5,845 nucleotides of DNA, from NCBI GenBank assembly GCA_947373075.1, contig CANBWF010000081.1, positions 1-5,845 of the forward strand, read 5' to 3'. The position numbers and the translations under genes were made by a program. Below the pieces are notes generated by a model that worked only from the letters and a program-made list of their open reading frames with translations, ran no database searches and was not told where the DNA came from. The DNA is from Actinomycetota bacterium (GTDB lineage: Bacteria; Actinomycetota; Actinomycetes; S36-B12; UBA5976). Shown piece by piece: positions 1 to 5,845 of the stretch (positions within the stretch are counted from its first letter, which is position 1; each line of letters opens with the position of its first letter).

Positions 1-243
1 TGGCTGCAGCGGGCAATGTCAGCTCGCCCAGATAGCAGTTCTGCATTGGAAAGTTTTGCTGGTCCAACCTTGCTAATTCGCGGCGCCGAAGATGTCGTTA
101 GTAAGCCCGAAGACTTCCAAATCATGCTAGACCTGGCTCAGAATCCAACATTTATTGAAGTAGAAAAGTGCGGACACTTGCCACCAGTTGAAGACCCGAA
201 GGCTAGTGCTGAAGTAATAACTTCTTGGCTAGTAAGCAATTAG
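1..243 (+). CDS. alpha/beta hydrolase, C-terminal fragment (cut by left window edge)
   Basis: This is the last 80 residues of an alpha/beta-hydrolase-fold enzyme. The frame is open to base 1, so the ATG at 16 is an internal Met and not the start. Two parts of the catalytic triad are visible. The acidic residue is in LLIRGAEDVV (Asp31 of the fragment, after the PTLLIRG beta strand), and the His is in KCGHLPPVEDP (His59). The nucleophile elbow (usually GxSxG) lies outside the window. The RPDSSSAL stretch just before the Asp strand resembles the segment seen in hydrolases related to 3-oxoadipate enol-lactonase, but the substrate cannot be inferred from this tail. Family assignment is firm and the specific reaction is unknown. 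It ends in TAG and converges on the DUF2127 gene 27 bp further on. Confidence 0.9.
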   Translation, partial: WLQRAMSARPDSSSALESFAGPTLLIRGAEDVVSKPEDFQIMLDLAQNPTFIEVEKCGHLPPVEDPKASAEVITSWLVSN

Positions 244-262
244 AGCGCTTTGTAAATCTCCG

Positions 263-286
263 CGCAGAAATTAATGACTTTCTGTG
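263..286. terminator. candidate bidirectional hairpin at convergent gene ends
   Basis: An inverted repeat pairs 263-270 (CGCAGAAA) with 279-286 (TTTCTGTG). This gives 8 bp including one G-T wobble, around an 8-nt loop. It lies 20 bp beyond the hydrolase stop, and the loop holds the TTA that is the stop codon of the minus-strand DUF2127 gene. No T-tract follows on either strand, so it is not a canonical intrinsic terminator. Actinobacteria often use hairpins without a U tail. The stem is short and rather AT-rich, so this is a weak call based mainly on position. Confidence 0.3.
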
Positions 287-1056
287 GTGGCCATTTCTAA
301 CCGACTATGCATATTGATTGCATAATTAATTGCAGCGCGACCTTTAACACTTTCATCATGCGCAGCCGCTGCTCCGCCATTTAGTCCGAACAAGTGCTTA
401 GTCCAAAGCAACCAAATAACCGCAGCGATGTTCACTACAAGTGCACCGGCTCGCAAGAATGTGATCTTGTGAGTTAGTTCAAAAATCTCTAACGGAATGA
501 AAGCGCTAGTTGCCACGACGGCTAGATATTCAGCCCAGCGCTTTTGGTACCAAAGTCCGGTACCTTCAACGATTTGCAGTAAACCGTATGCGAGTAGTGC
601 GATGGTGATTAAGTACAAAGTGTGCGGCGATGTTGATAGCAAGCTGGACAAGAAATTAATGATTCCAGAATCGTTCATGTTCCAACCGATTTGATCAGCA
701 AAAGGTTTTAGTAACGGCAATGCCGAATTCAAATGGTCAACAAGAGTTTCCTGCGAAATCTGTAACCGCCATACGGCAAGACCAACAATGAAAACGATTA
801 AGCCACGTATCCCACGTTCAAGTCCCAGAAATCGAATGATAAAACGATCGCGAATCTGTCCAGCATGGGGTACTTCCGGCGCATTGTCGGCCGGGCCGAA
901 TGCAAATGGATTTTCTGGGATGAATGCACCACAACGTAAGCATTTCCAAGCTTGCCCAACTGCGGTCTCAACAACTAGCTGCTGAGCTAATTCGGTTTCA
1001 TCTGGGCGGTAGGTGATGTGTCCATTGCGGGCACAAGAGCGTAAAGACCAATCCAT
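271..1056 (-). CDS. DUF2127-family membrane protein with N-terminal Cys-pair motif
   Basis: A 261-residue integral membrane protein of unknown function, assigned to DUF2127 from its overall pattern. The N-terminal ~45 residues are soluble and carry SCARNGH (Cys8, His13) and KCLRCGAF (Cys39, Cys42). This arrangement resembles a small zinc ribbon or knuckle, though metal binding is inferred. Four hydrophobic segments follow at about residues 82-99, 146-163, 175-193 and 205-220. A loop of about 45 residues lies between the first two. The GLWYQKRWAEYLAVVATSAF stretch (167-186), and the PLEIFEL that follows it, is the part I find most characteristic of the family. A ~40-residue hydrophilic tail ends the protein. 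The ATG at 1056 is chosen because MDWSLRSCARNGH is the usual opening of actinobacterial members. No Shine-Dalgarno sequence precedes it. The gene is divergent from the thioredoxin-TPR gene and convergent with the hydrolase, so it appears to be a single-gene unit. Confidence 0.85.
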   Translation of the reverse strand: MDWSLRSCARNGHITYRPDETELAQQLVVETAVGQAWKCLRCGAFIPENPFAFGPADNAPEVPHAGQIRDRFIIRFLGLERGIRGLIVFIVGLAVWRLQISQETLVDHLNSALPLLKPFADQIGWNMNDSGIINFLSSLLSTSPHTLYLITIALLAYGLLQIVEGTGLWYQKRWAEYLAVVATSAFIPLEIFELTHKITFLRAGALVVNIAAVIWLLWTKHLFGLNGGAAAAHDESVKGRAAINYAINMHSRLEMATTESH

Positions 1057-1063
1057 AATCGTC

Positions 1064-1069
1064 AGTCTA
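1064..1069 (-). promoter_or_regulatory. candidate -10 element for a leaderless DUF2127 transcript
   Basis: On the minus strand TAGACT matches the actinobacterial -10 pattern TANNNT and ends 7 nt before the ATG at 1056. That is the spacing expected if transcription starts at the A of the start codon. No Shine-Dalgarno sequence is seen between it and the ATG, which agrees with a leaderless mRNA. I see no good -35 hexamer 16-19 nt upstream. A six-base motif with three fixed positions is weak evidence alone. Placement and the lack of a ribosome binding site support it. Confidence 0.4.
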
Positions 1070-1099
1070 TGACAGGCGCCTTATTTATTACGGCACAAT
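1069..1099 (+). promoter_or_regulatory. candidate promoter for the thioredoxin-TPR gene
   Basis: ATGACA (1069-1074) matches the -35 consensus TTGACA at five of six bases. It is followed after 19 bp by CACAAT (1094-1099), an imperfect -10 (second and sixth bases match TANNNT). The -10 ends 6 nt before the GTG at 1106, which would start the transcript at or next to the start codon. The purine run GAGGG at 1101-1105 abuts the GTG and is too close to act as a normal ribosome binding site. The spacer is longer than the usual 17 bp, so the exact elements are uncertain. The gap itself must nevertheless hold a promoter, because the two flanking genes are divergent. Confidence 0.35.
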
Positions 1100-1105
1100 A
1101 GAGGG

Positions 1106-2026
1106 GTGAACAATAACCTCAATCTTCAAGGCGCGGTAGATCTTGGTGCACTCAATGCACAACGTAAAGCCCAAGAAGCAGCACTGGCGGCCCAAGCCGA
1201 AAATCCTACTTCTGCGGTAAGCATTGACGTCACTGCAGATAACTTTGAACAAGATGTATTAATGCAGTCACAGATTGTTCCCGTTATTTTGGATTTCTGG
1301 GCCGATTGGTGCGAGCCTTGTAAACAGCTTTCGCCAATTTTGGAAAAGCTTGCTCGTGAAGATGCAGGACAGTGGGTCCTTGCAAAGGTCAATGTTGATG
1401 TTGAACAAGACATTGCTGCAGCATTTCAGATTCAATCAATTCCAAGTCTGTTCGCCATGATTGGTGGCCAGCCAGTTCCGCTCCCACCTGGCGCGCATCC
1501 CGAACATCAGATGCGTTCAATCATTGATGCGGTGTTAGCTAAGGCAAAAGAAGTTGGTTTACCAGGACGCGGGCAAACTATTTCGCAGGCCGATGCAGTC
1601 GTTGAAGAAGTTGAAGAGCCACTTGATCCAGGTTTGATGAAAGCGCAATCAGCTATTGACGAAGGCAACTGGGACGAAGCCATTTCCGCGTACAAAGAAC
1701 TTTTGCAAGAACGTCCAACAGATTCACTAGCCCGTATTGGGTTGCTCAATGTCGAATTATTTAAGCGCCTTGATGAAGTTGATTTCGATGCAGCATTAGC
1801 AAACGCACAATCTTCAGTTGAAGCACAGTTGCTCGCTGCCGATTGCGAATTCATGTTGAATGAATGGGCAAACGCCTTTAGTCGCTTGATTTCAGTTGTG
1901 CGTGACTCAAGCGGCGCTGATCGGGATTTGGCAAAAGCACGGTTACTCGAACTTTTCGAAATTGCTGGACCACACGATGCGGCTGTAATTAAAGCTCGAG
2001 TTGATTTAACCAGCGCTCTGTTCTAA
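1106..2026 (+). CDS. ybbN: thioredoxin-TPR fusion protein, YbbN/CnoX-type co-chaperone
   Basis: A 306-residue cytoplasmic protein with no signal peptide or membrane segment. After an Ala/Gln-rich N-terminal stretch containing GAVDLGALNAQRKAQEAALA (9-28), a thioredoxin domain occupies about 38-148. It has the active-site motif FWADWCEPCKQLSP (Cys69, Cys72) and the cis-proline loop SIPSLFA (Pro113). An acidic linker (about 160-175) leads to helical tetratricopeptide-like repeats at about 175-300, for example MKAQSAIDEGNWDEAISAYK. This order matches the YbbN/CnoX family, which in proteobacteria links a thioredoxin domain to chaperone hand-off under oxidative stress. E. coli CnoX lacks the full CxxC, whereas this one keeps it, so it could be redox active. 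The GTG start is chosen because the GAVDL opening is conserved in actinobacterial homologues and no other start lies close by. A role with GroEL or DnaK here is inferred only from family. Confidence 0.88.
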   Translation: MNNNLNLQGAVDLGALNAQRKAQEAALAAQAENPTSAVSIDVTADNFEQDVLMQSQIVPVILDFWADWCEPCKQLSPILEKLAREDAGQWVLAKVNVDVEQDIAAAFQIQSIPSLFAMIGGQPVPLPPGAHPEHQMRSIIDAVLAKAKEVGLPGRGQTISQADAVVEEVEEPLDPGLMKAQSAIDEGNWDEAISAYKELLQERPTDSLARIGLLNVELFKRLDEVDFDAALANAQSSVEAQLLAADCEFMLNEWANAFSRLISVVRDSSGADRDLAKARLLELFEIAGPHDAAVIKARVDLTSALF

Positions 2027-2062
2027 AGCGCAGTCTTATTCGCGAGTTGTTCTAGCGCAAGA

Positions 2063-2095
2063 GTTAACCATTGCGAAAGTTATCGCAATGCTAAC
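2063..2095. terminator. candidate bidirectional hairpin between ybbN-like gene and glgB
   Basis: An inverted repeat pairs CATTGCGA (2069-2076) with TCGCAATG (2083-2090) perfectly over 8 bp around the 6-nt loop AAGTTA. An outer 4-bp stem, GTTA (2063-2066) with TAAC (2092-2095), follows a small asymmetric bulge. The loop contains the glgB stop codon (TTA on the plus strand at 2080-2082), so the stem includes the last glgB codons. There is no T-run on either side. A shorter 5-bp stem (GCGCT 2013-2017 with AGCGC 2027-2031) surrounds the ybbN-like stop. The larger hairpin sits where both transcripts must end, which makes a bidirectional terminator plausible but unproven. Confidence 0.45.
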
Positions 2096-4275
2096 CAAAC
2101 CGTAGCAAGCGGTGGCAAGGTAATGTCTGCTGATGCTGGTTGACCAAAGTGCGCGGGGCCATGTCCATCAATCGTTAATTTATTGCCAACATCGCTGCCA
2201 CCAAAGGCTAAGTCATCACTGTTGAAAACTTCATCCCAAGTGCCCGCAATCGGCAGGGGAAGGCGGTAATTGTTTCGGGCAACCGGAGCAAAGTTCGTGA
2301 TCGAGATAAGTGGATTGCCCGCATGATCCCAACGAACCCAAGCGAAAACATTTCCCTCGGAATCATCACTAATCAACCACTGGAAACCAGCTGGGTCATC
2401 GTCGCGCTCCCAAAGTGCAGGGCGCTCGCGATAAACCTTGTTCATGCGCTCTATTGACTTGCTCACACCAACATGGCGAGCATGATCTAGCAGATGCCAC
2501 TCGAGGCCATTTTCCTGCGACCATTCGCCAACTTGGCCAAACTCGCAACCCATGAACAGAAGCTGCTTGCCAGGGTGTGCCCACATGAAACCGTAGTACG
2601 CACGAAGGTTTGCTAGTCGCTGCCAGTCGTCGCCAGGCATGCGCTGGTAAATCGAACCTTTTCCATGCACGACTTCATCGTGGCTAAGCGGTAGTACATA
2701 ATTCTCGCTCCAGGCATAAACCAAAGAGAACGACATTTCATTGTGATGGTACTGGCGATGCACTGGCTCGTGCTTCACATACTCGAGCGAATCGTGCATC
2801 CAGCCCATGTTCCACTTCAAACCAAAACCTAAGCCACCTGCATCAGTTGGGGTAGTAACGCCTGGCCAAGCAGTGGACTCTTCAGCGATTGTTACGATTC
2901 CTGGCATTGCTCGGTATGCAGTGGCGTTCATTTCCTTAAGGAATTCAACGGCTTCAAGATTTTCGCGACCACCAAAACGATTAGGTGACCACTGGCCATC
3001 TTCACGCGAGTAGTCCAAATACAACATTGAAGCGACAGCGTCTACGCGTAGTCCATCAATGTGAAATTCCTTAAGCAAGAAGACTGCATTTGCAACCAGG
3101 AAATTGCGAACTTCATTACGACCGAAGTCGAAAATGTAGGTGCCCCAGTCTGGATGTTCACCCAACTGTGGATCTGCATGTTCGTAAAGTGCTGTGCCAT
3201 CAAATCGGCCAAGTGCCCATTCGTCTTTGGGGAAGTGCGCTGGAACCCAGTCGACAATTACGCCGATGTCCGCTTGGTGGAATGCATCTACGAGATAACG
3301 GAAATCATCGGGTGTGCCAAAGCGAGAAGTTGTGGCGTAATAACCCGTAACTTGATAGCCCCAAGATGGCGCATATGGATGTTCGGCAACGGGCATGAAT
3401 TCAACGTGTGTGAAGCCACGATCTTTAACATAGCTAACTAAGTCAACTGCTAAATCTCGATAAGTTTTGCCGAGCTGCCAAGAACCAAGATGAACTTCAT
3501 AAACCGACATAGGCGCTTTGTGTGGAACAAGAGCTGCTCGTTGTTCAAGCCACTGTGCATCATTCCACTGGTATTCAGATTCGAACACGACAGAGGCATT
3601 AGCCGGCGGTACTTCGGAATAGAAAGCCATCGGGTCGGCCTTGGTAAGCCAATTGCCAGCCTGCGTCAAAATGTTGAACTTGTATTTCGTTCCAGTGCGA
3701 ATTCCTGGAACGAAAAGTTCCCAAACACCAGAGTTGCCCATTGAGCGCATTGGGTAGCCAGCGCCATCCCACATGTTGAAGTCGCCAACAACTCGAACAC
3801 CCTGAGCGCTTGGCGCCCAAACTGTGAATGCAACGCCATCAACACCTTGCACATTCTTGCAATGTGCGCCCATTACTTTCCAGAGGTCTTCGTGGCGACC
3901 GGCTGAAATTAGGTGCAAATCCAATTCGCCAATGGTCGGCAAAAATCGGTACGGATCATCGGTATCAACTGCGCCTTGGCCATAATCAACCTGCAGGGTG
4001 TATTCAGTTAGCTCTGGTTGATCGATTGTGATTGCCCAAGCTCCGCGCAATTGATGGACCATCGGAATTACTTCATCGCCAATTACTAGCGAGACTGAGT
4101 TAGCCCAAGGACGCAGAATGGTGAAAGTGGTGGAAGTTTCATTTGAATGCGCACCTAGAACTGAATGCGGATCATGATGCCAACCATCGATTACGCGTTC
4201 TAATTCACTTGGTGTTTCTGGCACCCGAGTTTTTGGGCGGAATTTAAATGGAAGGCCAAATTTAGGCACTGGCAT
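2080..4275 (-). CDS. glgB: 1,4-alpha-glucan branching enzyme GlgB
   Basis: A 731-residue GH13 enzyme that cuts alpha-1,4 glucan chains and rejoins the pieces as alpha-1,6 branches in the cytoplasm. The N-terminal domain (about 24-125, including GWHHDPHSVLGAH) and a second CBM48-type domain (about 130-230, AFTVWAPSAQGVRVVGDFNMWD) precede the catalytic barrel. GH13 conserved regions are intact. These are DWVPAHF (342-348), GLRVDAVASM with nucleophile Asp412, TIAEEST with acid/base Glu465, and LSHDEVVHGK with Asp533. The spacings 412-465-533 equal those of E. coli GlgB (405-458-526). A beta-sandwich domain ends the protein at about 625-731. Length and domain layout match mycobacterial GlgB, so it looks complete. 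The ATG at 4275 overlaps the end of glgE by 14 nt. An in-frame TGA just upstream rules out an earlier start, and the GTG at 4269 is a possible alternative. No clear Shine-Dalgarno precedes it, so translation is probably coupled to glgE. Confidence 0.97.
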   Translation of the reverse strand: MPVPKFGLPFKFRPKTRVPETPSELERVIDGWHHDPHSVLGAHSNETSTTFTILRPWANSVSLVIGDEVIPMVHQLRGAWAITIDQPELTEYTLQVDYGQGAVDTDDPYRFLPTIGELDLHLISAGRHEDLWKVMGAHCKNVQGVDGVAFTVWAPSAQGVRVVGDFNMWDGAGYPMRSMGNSGVWELFVPGIRTGTKYKFNILTQAGNWLTKADPMAFYSEVPPANASVVFESEYQWNDAQWLEQRAALVPHKAPMSVYEVHLGSWQLGKTYRDLAVDLVSYVKDRGFTHVEFMPVAEHPYAPSWGYQVTGYYATTSRFGTPDDFRYLVDAFHQADIGVIVDWVPAHFPKDEWALGRFDGTALYEHADPQLGEHPDWGTYIFDFGRNEVRNFLVANAVFLLKEFHIDGLRVDAVASMLYLDYSREDGQWSPNRFGGRENLEAVEFLKEMNATAYRAMPGIVTIAEESTAWPGVTTPTDAGGLGFGLKWNMGWMHDSLEYVKHEPVHRQYHHNEMSFSLVYAWSENYVLPLSHDEVVHGKGSIYQRMPGDDWQRLANLRAYYGFMWAHPGKQLLFMGCEFGQVGEWSQENGLEWHLLDHARHVGVSKSIERMNKVYRERPALWERDDDPAGFQWLISDDSEGNVFAWVRWDHAGNPLISITNFAPVARNNYRLPLPIAGTWDEVFNSDDLAFGGSDVGNKLTIDGHGPAHFGQPASADITLPPLATVWLALR
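4262..4275 (-). other. 14-nt overlap of glgE stop and glgB start
   Basis: The last codons of glgE (HASA followed by TAA at 4264-4262) are read in a different frame as the first codons of glgB (ATG CCA GTG CCT). The 25 nt upstream of the glgB ATG contain no AGGAGG-like sequence. Ribosomes finishing glgE are therefore the likely source of initiation on glgB, which would keep the chain-extending and branching enzymes in step. The overlap is seen directly; coupling is inferred. Confidence 0.7.
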
Positions 4276-5845
4276 GCACCGTCAAAATCAAAGCGCAACC
4301 AACTGAAGGATCGAGCCTGACATTGTTGTGTTCGCTCCACTGGAACTCTTGCCCAGTTAGTTCATCGCGCACTGTGAAACGATCTCCCCAATTTTTGCCA
4401 ATTTCTGGCAAGTTGATGTGCACAGTTGATTCCTGCGCAGTGTGTGGGTCGAGGTTCACAATAACCAAGACAACGTTGTCGCCTTCGCGCTTTGAGTAGG
4501 CGATCATTGCCTCAGAATCAATCCAATGGAACGTTAGATTGCGCAAAAAGTGAAGAGCTGGGTTTGCCGAACGAATTTGGTTGAGCTTGGTTATGTACGG
4601 CGCCAAACTTGGTTGGGTTTTTGATTCCCAGTCACGCGGGCGATATTCATACTTCTCTGAATTCAAATATTCTTCTGCACCTGGTTTGGTCGGGGCATTT
4701 TCATAAAGTTCAAAGCCCGCATAAACGCCCCATGTAGGGGACAGGGTTGCCGCAAGCGTGGCCCGAATATCGAAGCTGCGGTTGCTACCTGTTTGCACAT
4801 TAAGTGGCAAGATGTCTGGCGTATTCACAAAGAAGTTCGGGCGGAAATATGCACTTGCGTGTCCCGATAACTCGTTCAGGTAATCCGTGATCTCGGCTTT
4901 GGAATTGCGCCAAGTAAAGTAGGTGTAGCACTGTTGGAAACCTGCTTCGCCAAGTGCTCGCATCATTGATGGATTAGTGAAAGCTTCAGCTAAGAAAATT
5001 ACATCGGGATCAGTTGTATTTATGTCGGCAATCAAGCGCTCCCAGAATGCCACTGGTTTGGTGTGTGGGTTATCAACTCGGAAAATCCGAACACCTAGAT
5101 CCATCCAGTGATGAACTACACGCTTGACCTCGTTGAAGATACCTTCAGGATCTCGGTCAAAGTTGATGGGGTAGATATCTTGATATTTCTTAGGTGGGTT
5201 TTCCGCGTAAGCAATGGAGCCATCAGCACGCTGAGTGAACCAAAGCGGATTCGTCTTAACCCATGGATGATCTGGACTTGCTTGAAGCGCTAGGTCCAGA
5301 GCAATTTCAATGCCAAGGTCACCCGCTTGCTTTACAAACTTTTTGAAATCACGCTCGTTGCCCAAATCTGGATGTATCGAATCATGACCGCCGTCTTTAC
5401 TACCGATTGCCCAAGGCGAACCAGGGTCATTTGGTGCAGGGTTAAGTGTGTTGTTTGGGCCTTTGCGGTTCGCATTTCCGATTGGGTGAATCGGTGGCAA
5501 ATAAAGCACGTTGAAACCCATTGCAGCAACTCCGGGTAGGCGCTGGCTTGCTGTTTTGAATGTGCCACTTACCCAAGTACCATCTTTCTTCTGAGTTGCT
5601 CCTTCAGAGCGTGGGAAAAACTCGTACCAGTTACCAAATAAGGCGCGACTGCGTTCAACATAAACCGGGAACGGTCCGTAGCTTGAAACAAAATCGCGAA
5701 TAATGTTTTTAGAAAGTGCGGATTGAACTTTTGGTTCATGCAGAATACTTAGGCGTGCTTCATCCGATTTAGTTTCATCGGTCAACGCCGCTAACAGCAG
5801 ACGTAGTGCGGGCAGACTATCTTCATCAGCTTGACTAATTACCTG
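4262..5845 (-). CDS. glgE: maltose-1-phosphate maltosyltransferase GlgE, N-terminus beyond right edge
   Basis: GlgE (GH13_3) transfers maltosyl units from alpha-maltose-1-phosphate to the non-reducing end of alpha-1,4-glucan, releasing phosphate. The 527 visible residues run open to base 5845. The TTG at 5785 is therefore not a credible start, since 20 in-frame codons precede it without a stop. Family members are usually about 660-700 residues, so roughly 130-170 N-terminal residues lie outside. Counting from the edge, motifs in order are VYVERSRALFGNWYEFFPRS (61-80), LYLPPIHPIG (114-123), FRVDNPHTKP with nucleophile Asp258, FLAEAFT with acid/base Glu287, and FFVNTPDIL with the third acidic residue Asp344. 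The NPHTKP sequence after the nucleophile is typical of GlgE as against other GH13 enzymes. A C-terminal beta domain (about 430-527) closes the protein. The gene leads directly into glgB, with which it forms an operon. Its promoter is outside the window. Confidence 0.96.
   Translation of the reverse strand, partial: QVISQADEDSLPALRLLLAALTDETKSDEARLSILHEPKVQSALSKNIIRDFVSSYGPFPVYVERSRALFGNWYEFFPRSEGATQKKDGTWVSGTFKTASQRLPGVAAMGFNVLYLPPIHPIGNANRKGPNNTLNPAPNDPGSPWAIGSKDGGHDSIHPDLGNERDFKKFVKQAGDLGIEIALDLALQASPDHPWVKTNPLWFTQRADGSIAYAENPPKKYQDIYPINFDRDPEGIFNEVKRVVHHWMDLGVRIFRVDNPHTKPVAFWERLIADINTTDPDVIFLAEAFTNPSMMRALGEAGFQQCYTYFTWRNSKAEITDYLNELSGHASAYFRPNFFVNTPDILPLNVQTGSNRSFDIRATLAATLSPTWGVYAGFELYENAPTKPGAEEYLNSEKYEYRPRDWESKTQPSLAPYITKLNQIRSANPALHFLRNLTFHWIDSEAMIAYSKREGDNVVLVIVNLDPHTAQESTVHINLPEIGKNWGDRFTVRDELTGQEFQWSEHNNVRLDPSVGCALILTVHASA

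Noticed and set aside
16..243. A complete 75-residue small protein starting at ATG 16
   Set aside because: The frame is open upstream to base 1, and the sequence is clearly the tail of an alpha/beta hydrolase (acidic and His triad motifs), so it is a truncated larger gene.
1126..1413. 95-codon minus-strand frame inside the thioredoxin-TPR gene
   Set aside because: It is antisense to a conserved thioredoxin domain, has a low-complexity Ser/Ala/Cys composition, and shows no start signal. It is a shadow frame.
1507..1854. 115-codon minus-strand frame inside the TPR part of the ybbN-like gene
   Set aside because: Its Ser-rich composition is what antisense reading of the Glu/Ala-rich TPR codons produces, and it has no family resemblance.
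3061..3441. 126-codon open frame on the plus strand, antisense to glgB
   Set aside because: It lies wholly inside the well-supported catalytic region of glgB. Its protein has no recognisable domain, and it looks like a shadow of the GlgB codons.
1..5845. A novel defence, mobile or multi-gene system
   Set aside because: All coding space is taken by a hydrolase tail, a DUF2127 protein, a thioredoxin-TPR protein, GlgB and GlgE. No nucleases, integrases, transposases, direct repeat arrays or RNA genes were seen.

Overview
The window reads as ordinary, tightly packed bacterial chromosome, most likely from an actinomycete of moderate GC content. The evidence is the GlgE-GlgB pair, a GlgB very close in length and motifs to mycobacterial GlgB, a DUF2127 membrane protein with the actinobacterial-type N-terminus, and the thioredoxin-TPR protein opening of actinobacteria. 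The base composition looks lower in GC than soil actinomycetes, and the intergenic gaps are only 27 to 53 bp. That would suit a streamlined aquatic lineage such as Nanopelagicales, but this placement is inference and I did not compute GC.

Layout, left to right. The end of an alpha/beta-hydrolase gene (+, cut by the left edge) converges on a DUF2127 membrane-protein gene (-), with a small hairpin at the junction. A 49-bp divergent promoter gap separates the DUF2127 gene from a thioredoxin-TPR gene of the YbbN/CnoX type (+). That gene converges, over a second hairpin, on a minus-strand operon of glgE then glgB. The two glg genes overlap by 14 nt. glgE runs off the right edge, so its N-terminus is missing.

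Functionally, glgE and glgB encode the last two steps of the GlgE route to alpha-glucan. GlgE extends alpha-1,4 chains from maltose-1-phosphate and GlgB introduces the alpha-1,6 branches. All catalytic residues expected in the visible parts are present. The thioredoxin-TPR gene is a probable redox/proteostasis factor and is not in the glycogen operon, although a thioredoxin-like gene also lies near glgB-glgE in Mycobacterium tuberculosis. The DUF2127 protein has no known function.

I found no RNA genes, mobile elements, CRISPR arrays, long repeats or signs of recent transfer, and no evidence of a new multi-gene system. No gene-free stretch exceeds 60 bp. The points most worth a second look are the leaderless-looking divergent promoter, the hairpins that place a stop codon in the loop at both convergent junctions, the overlapping glgE/glgB start, and the paired-cysteine N-terminus of the DUF2127 protein.
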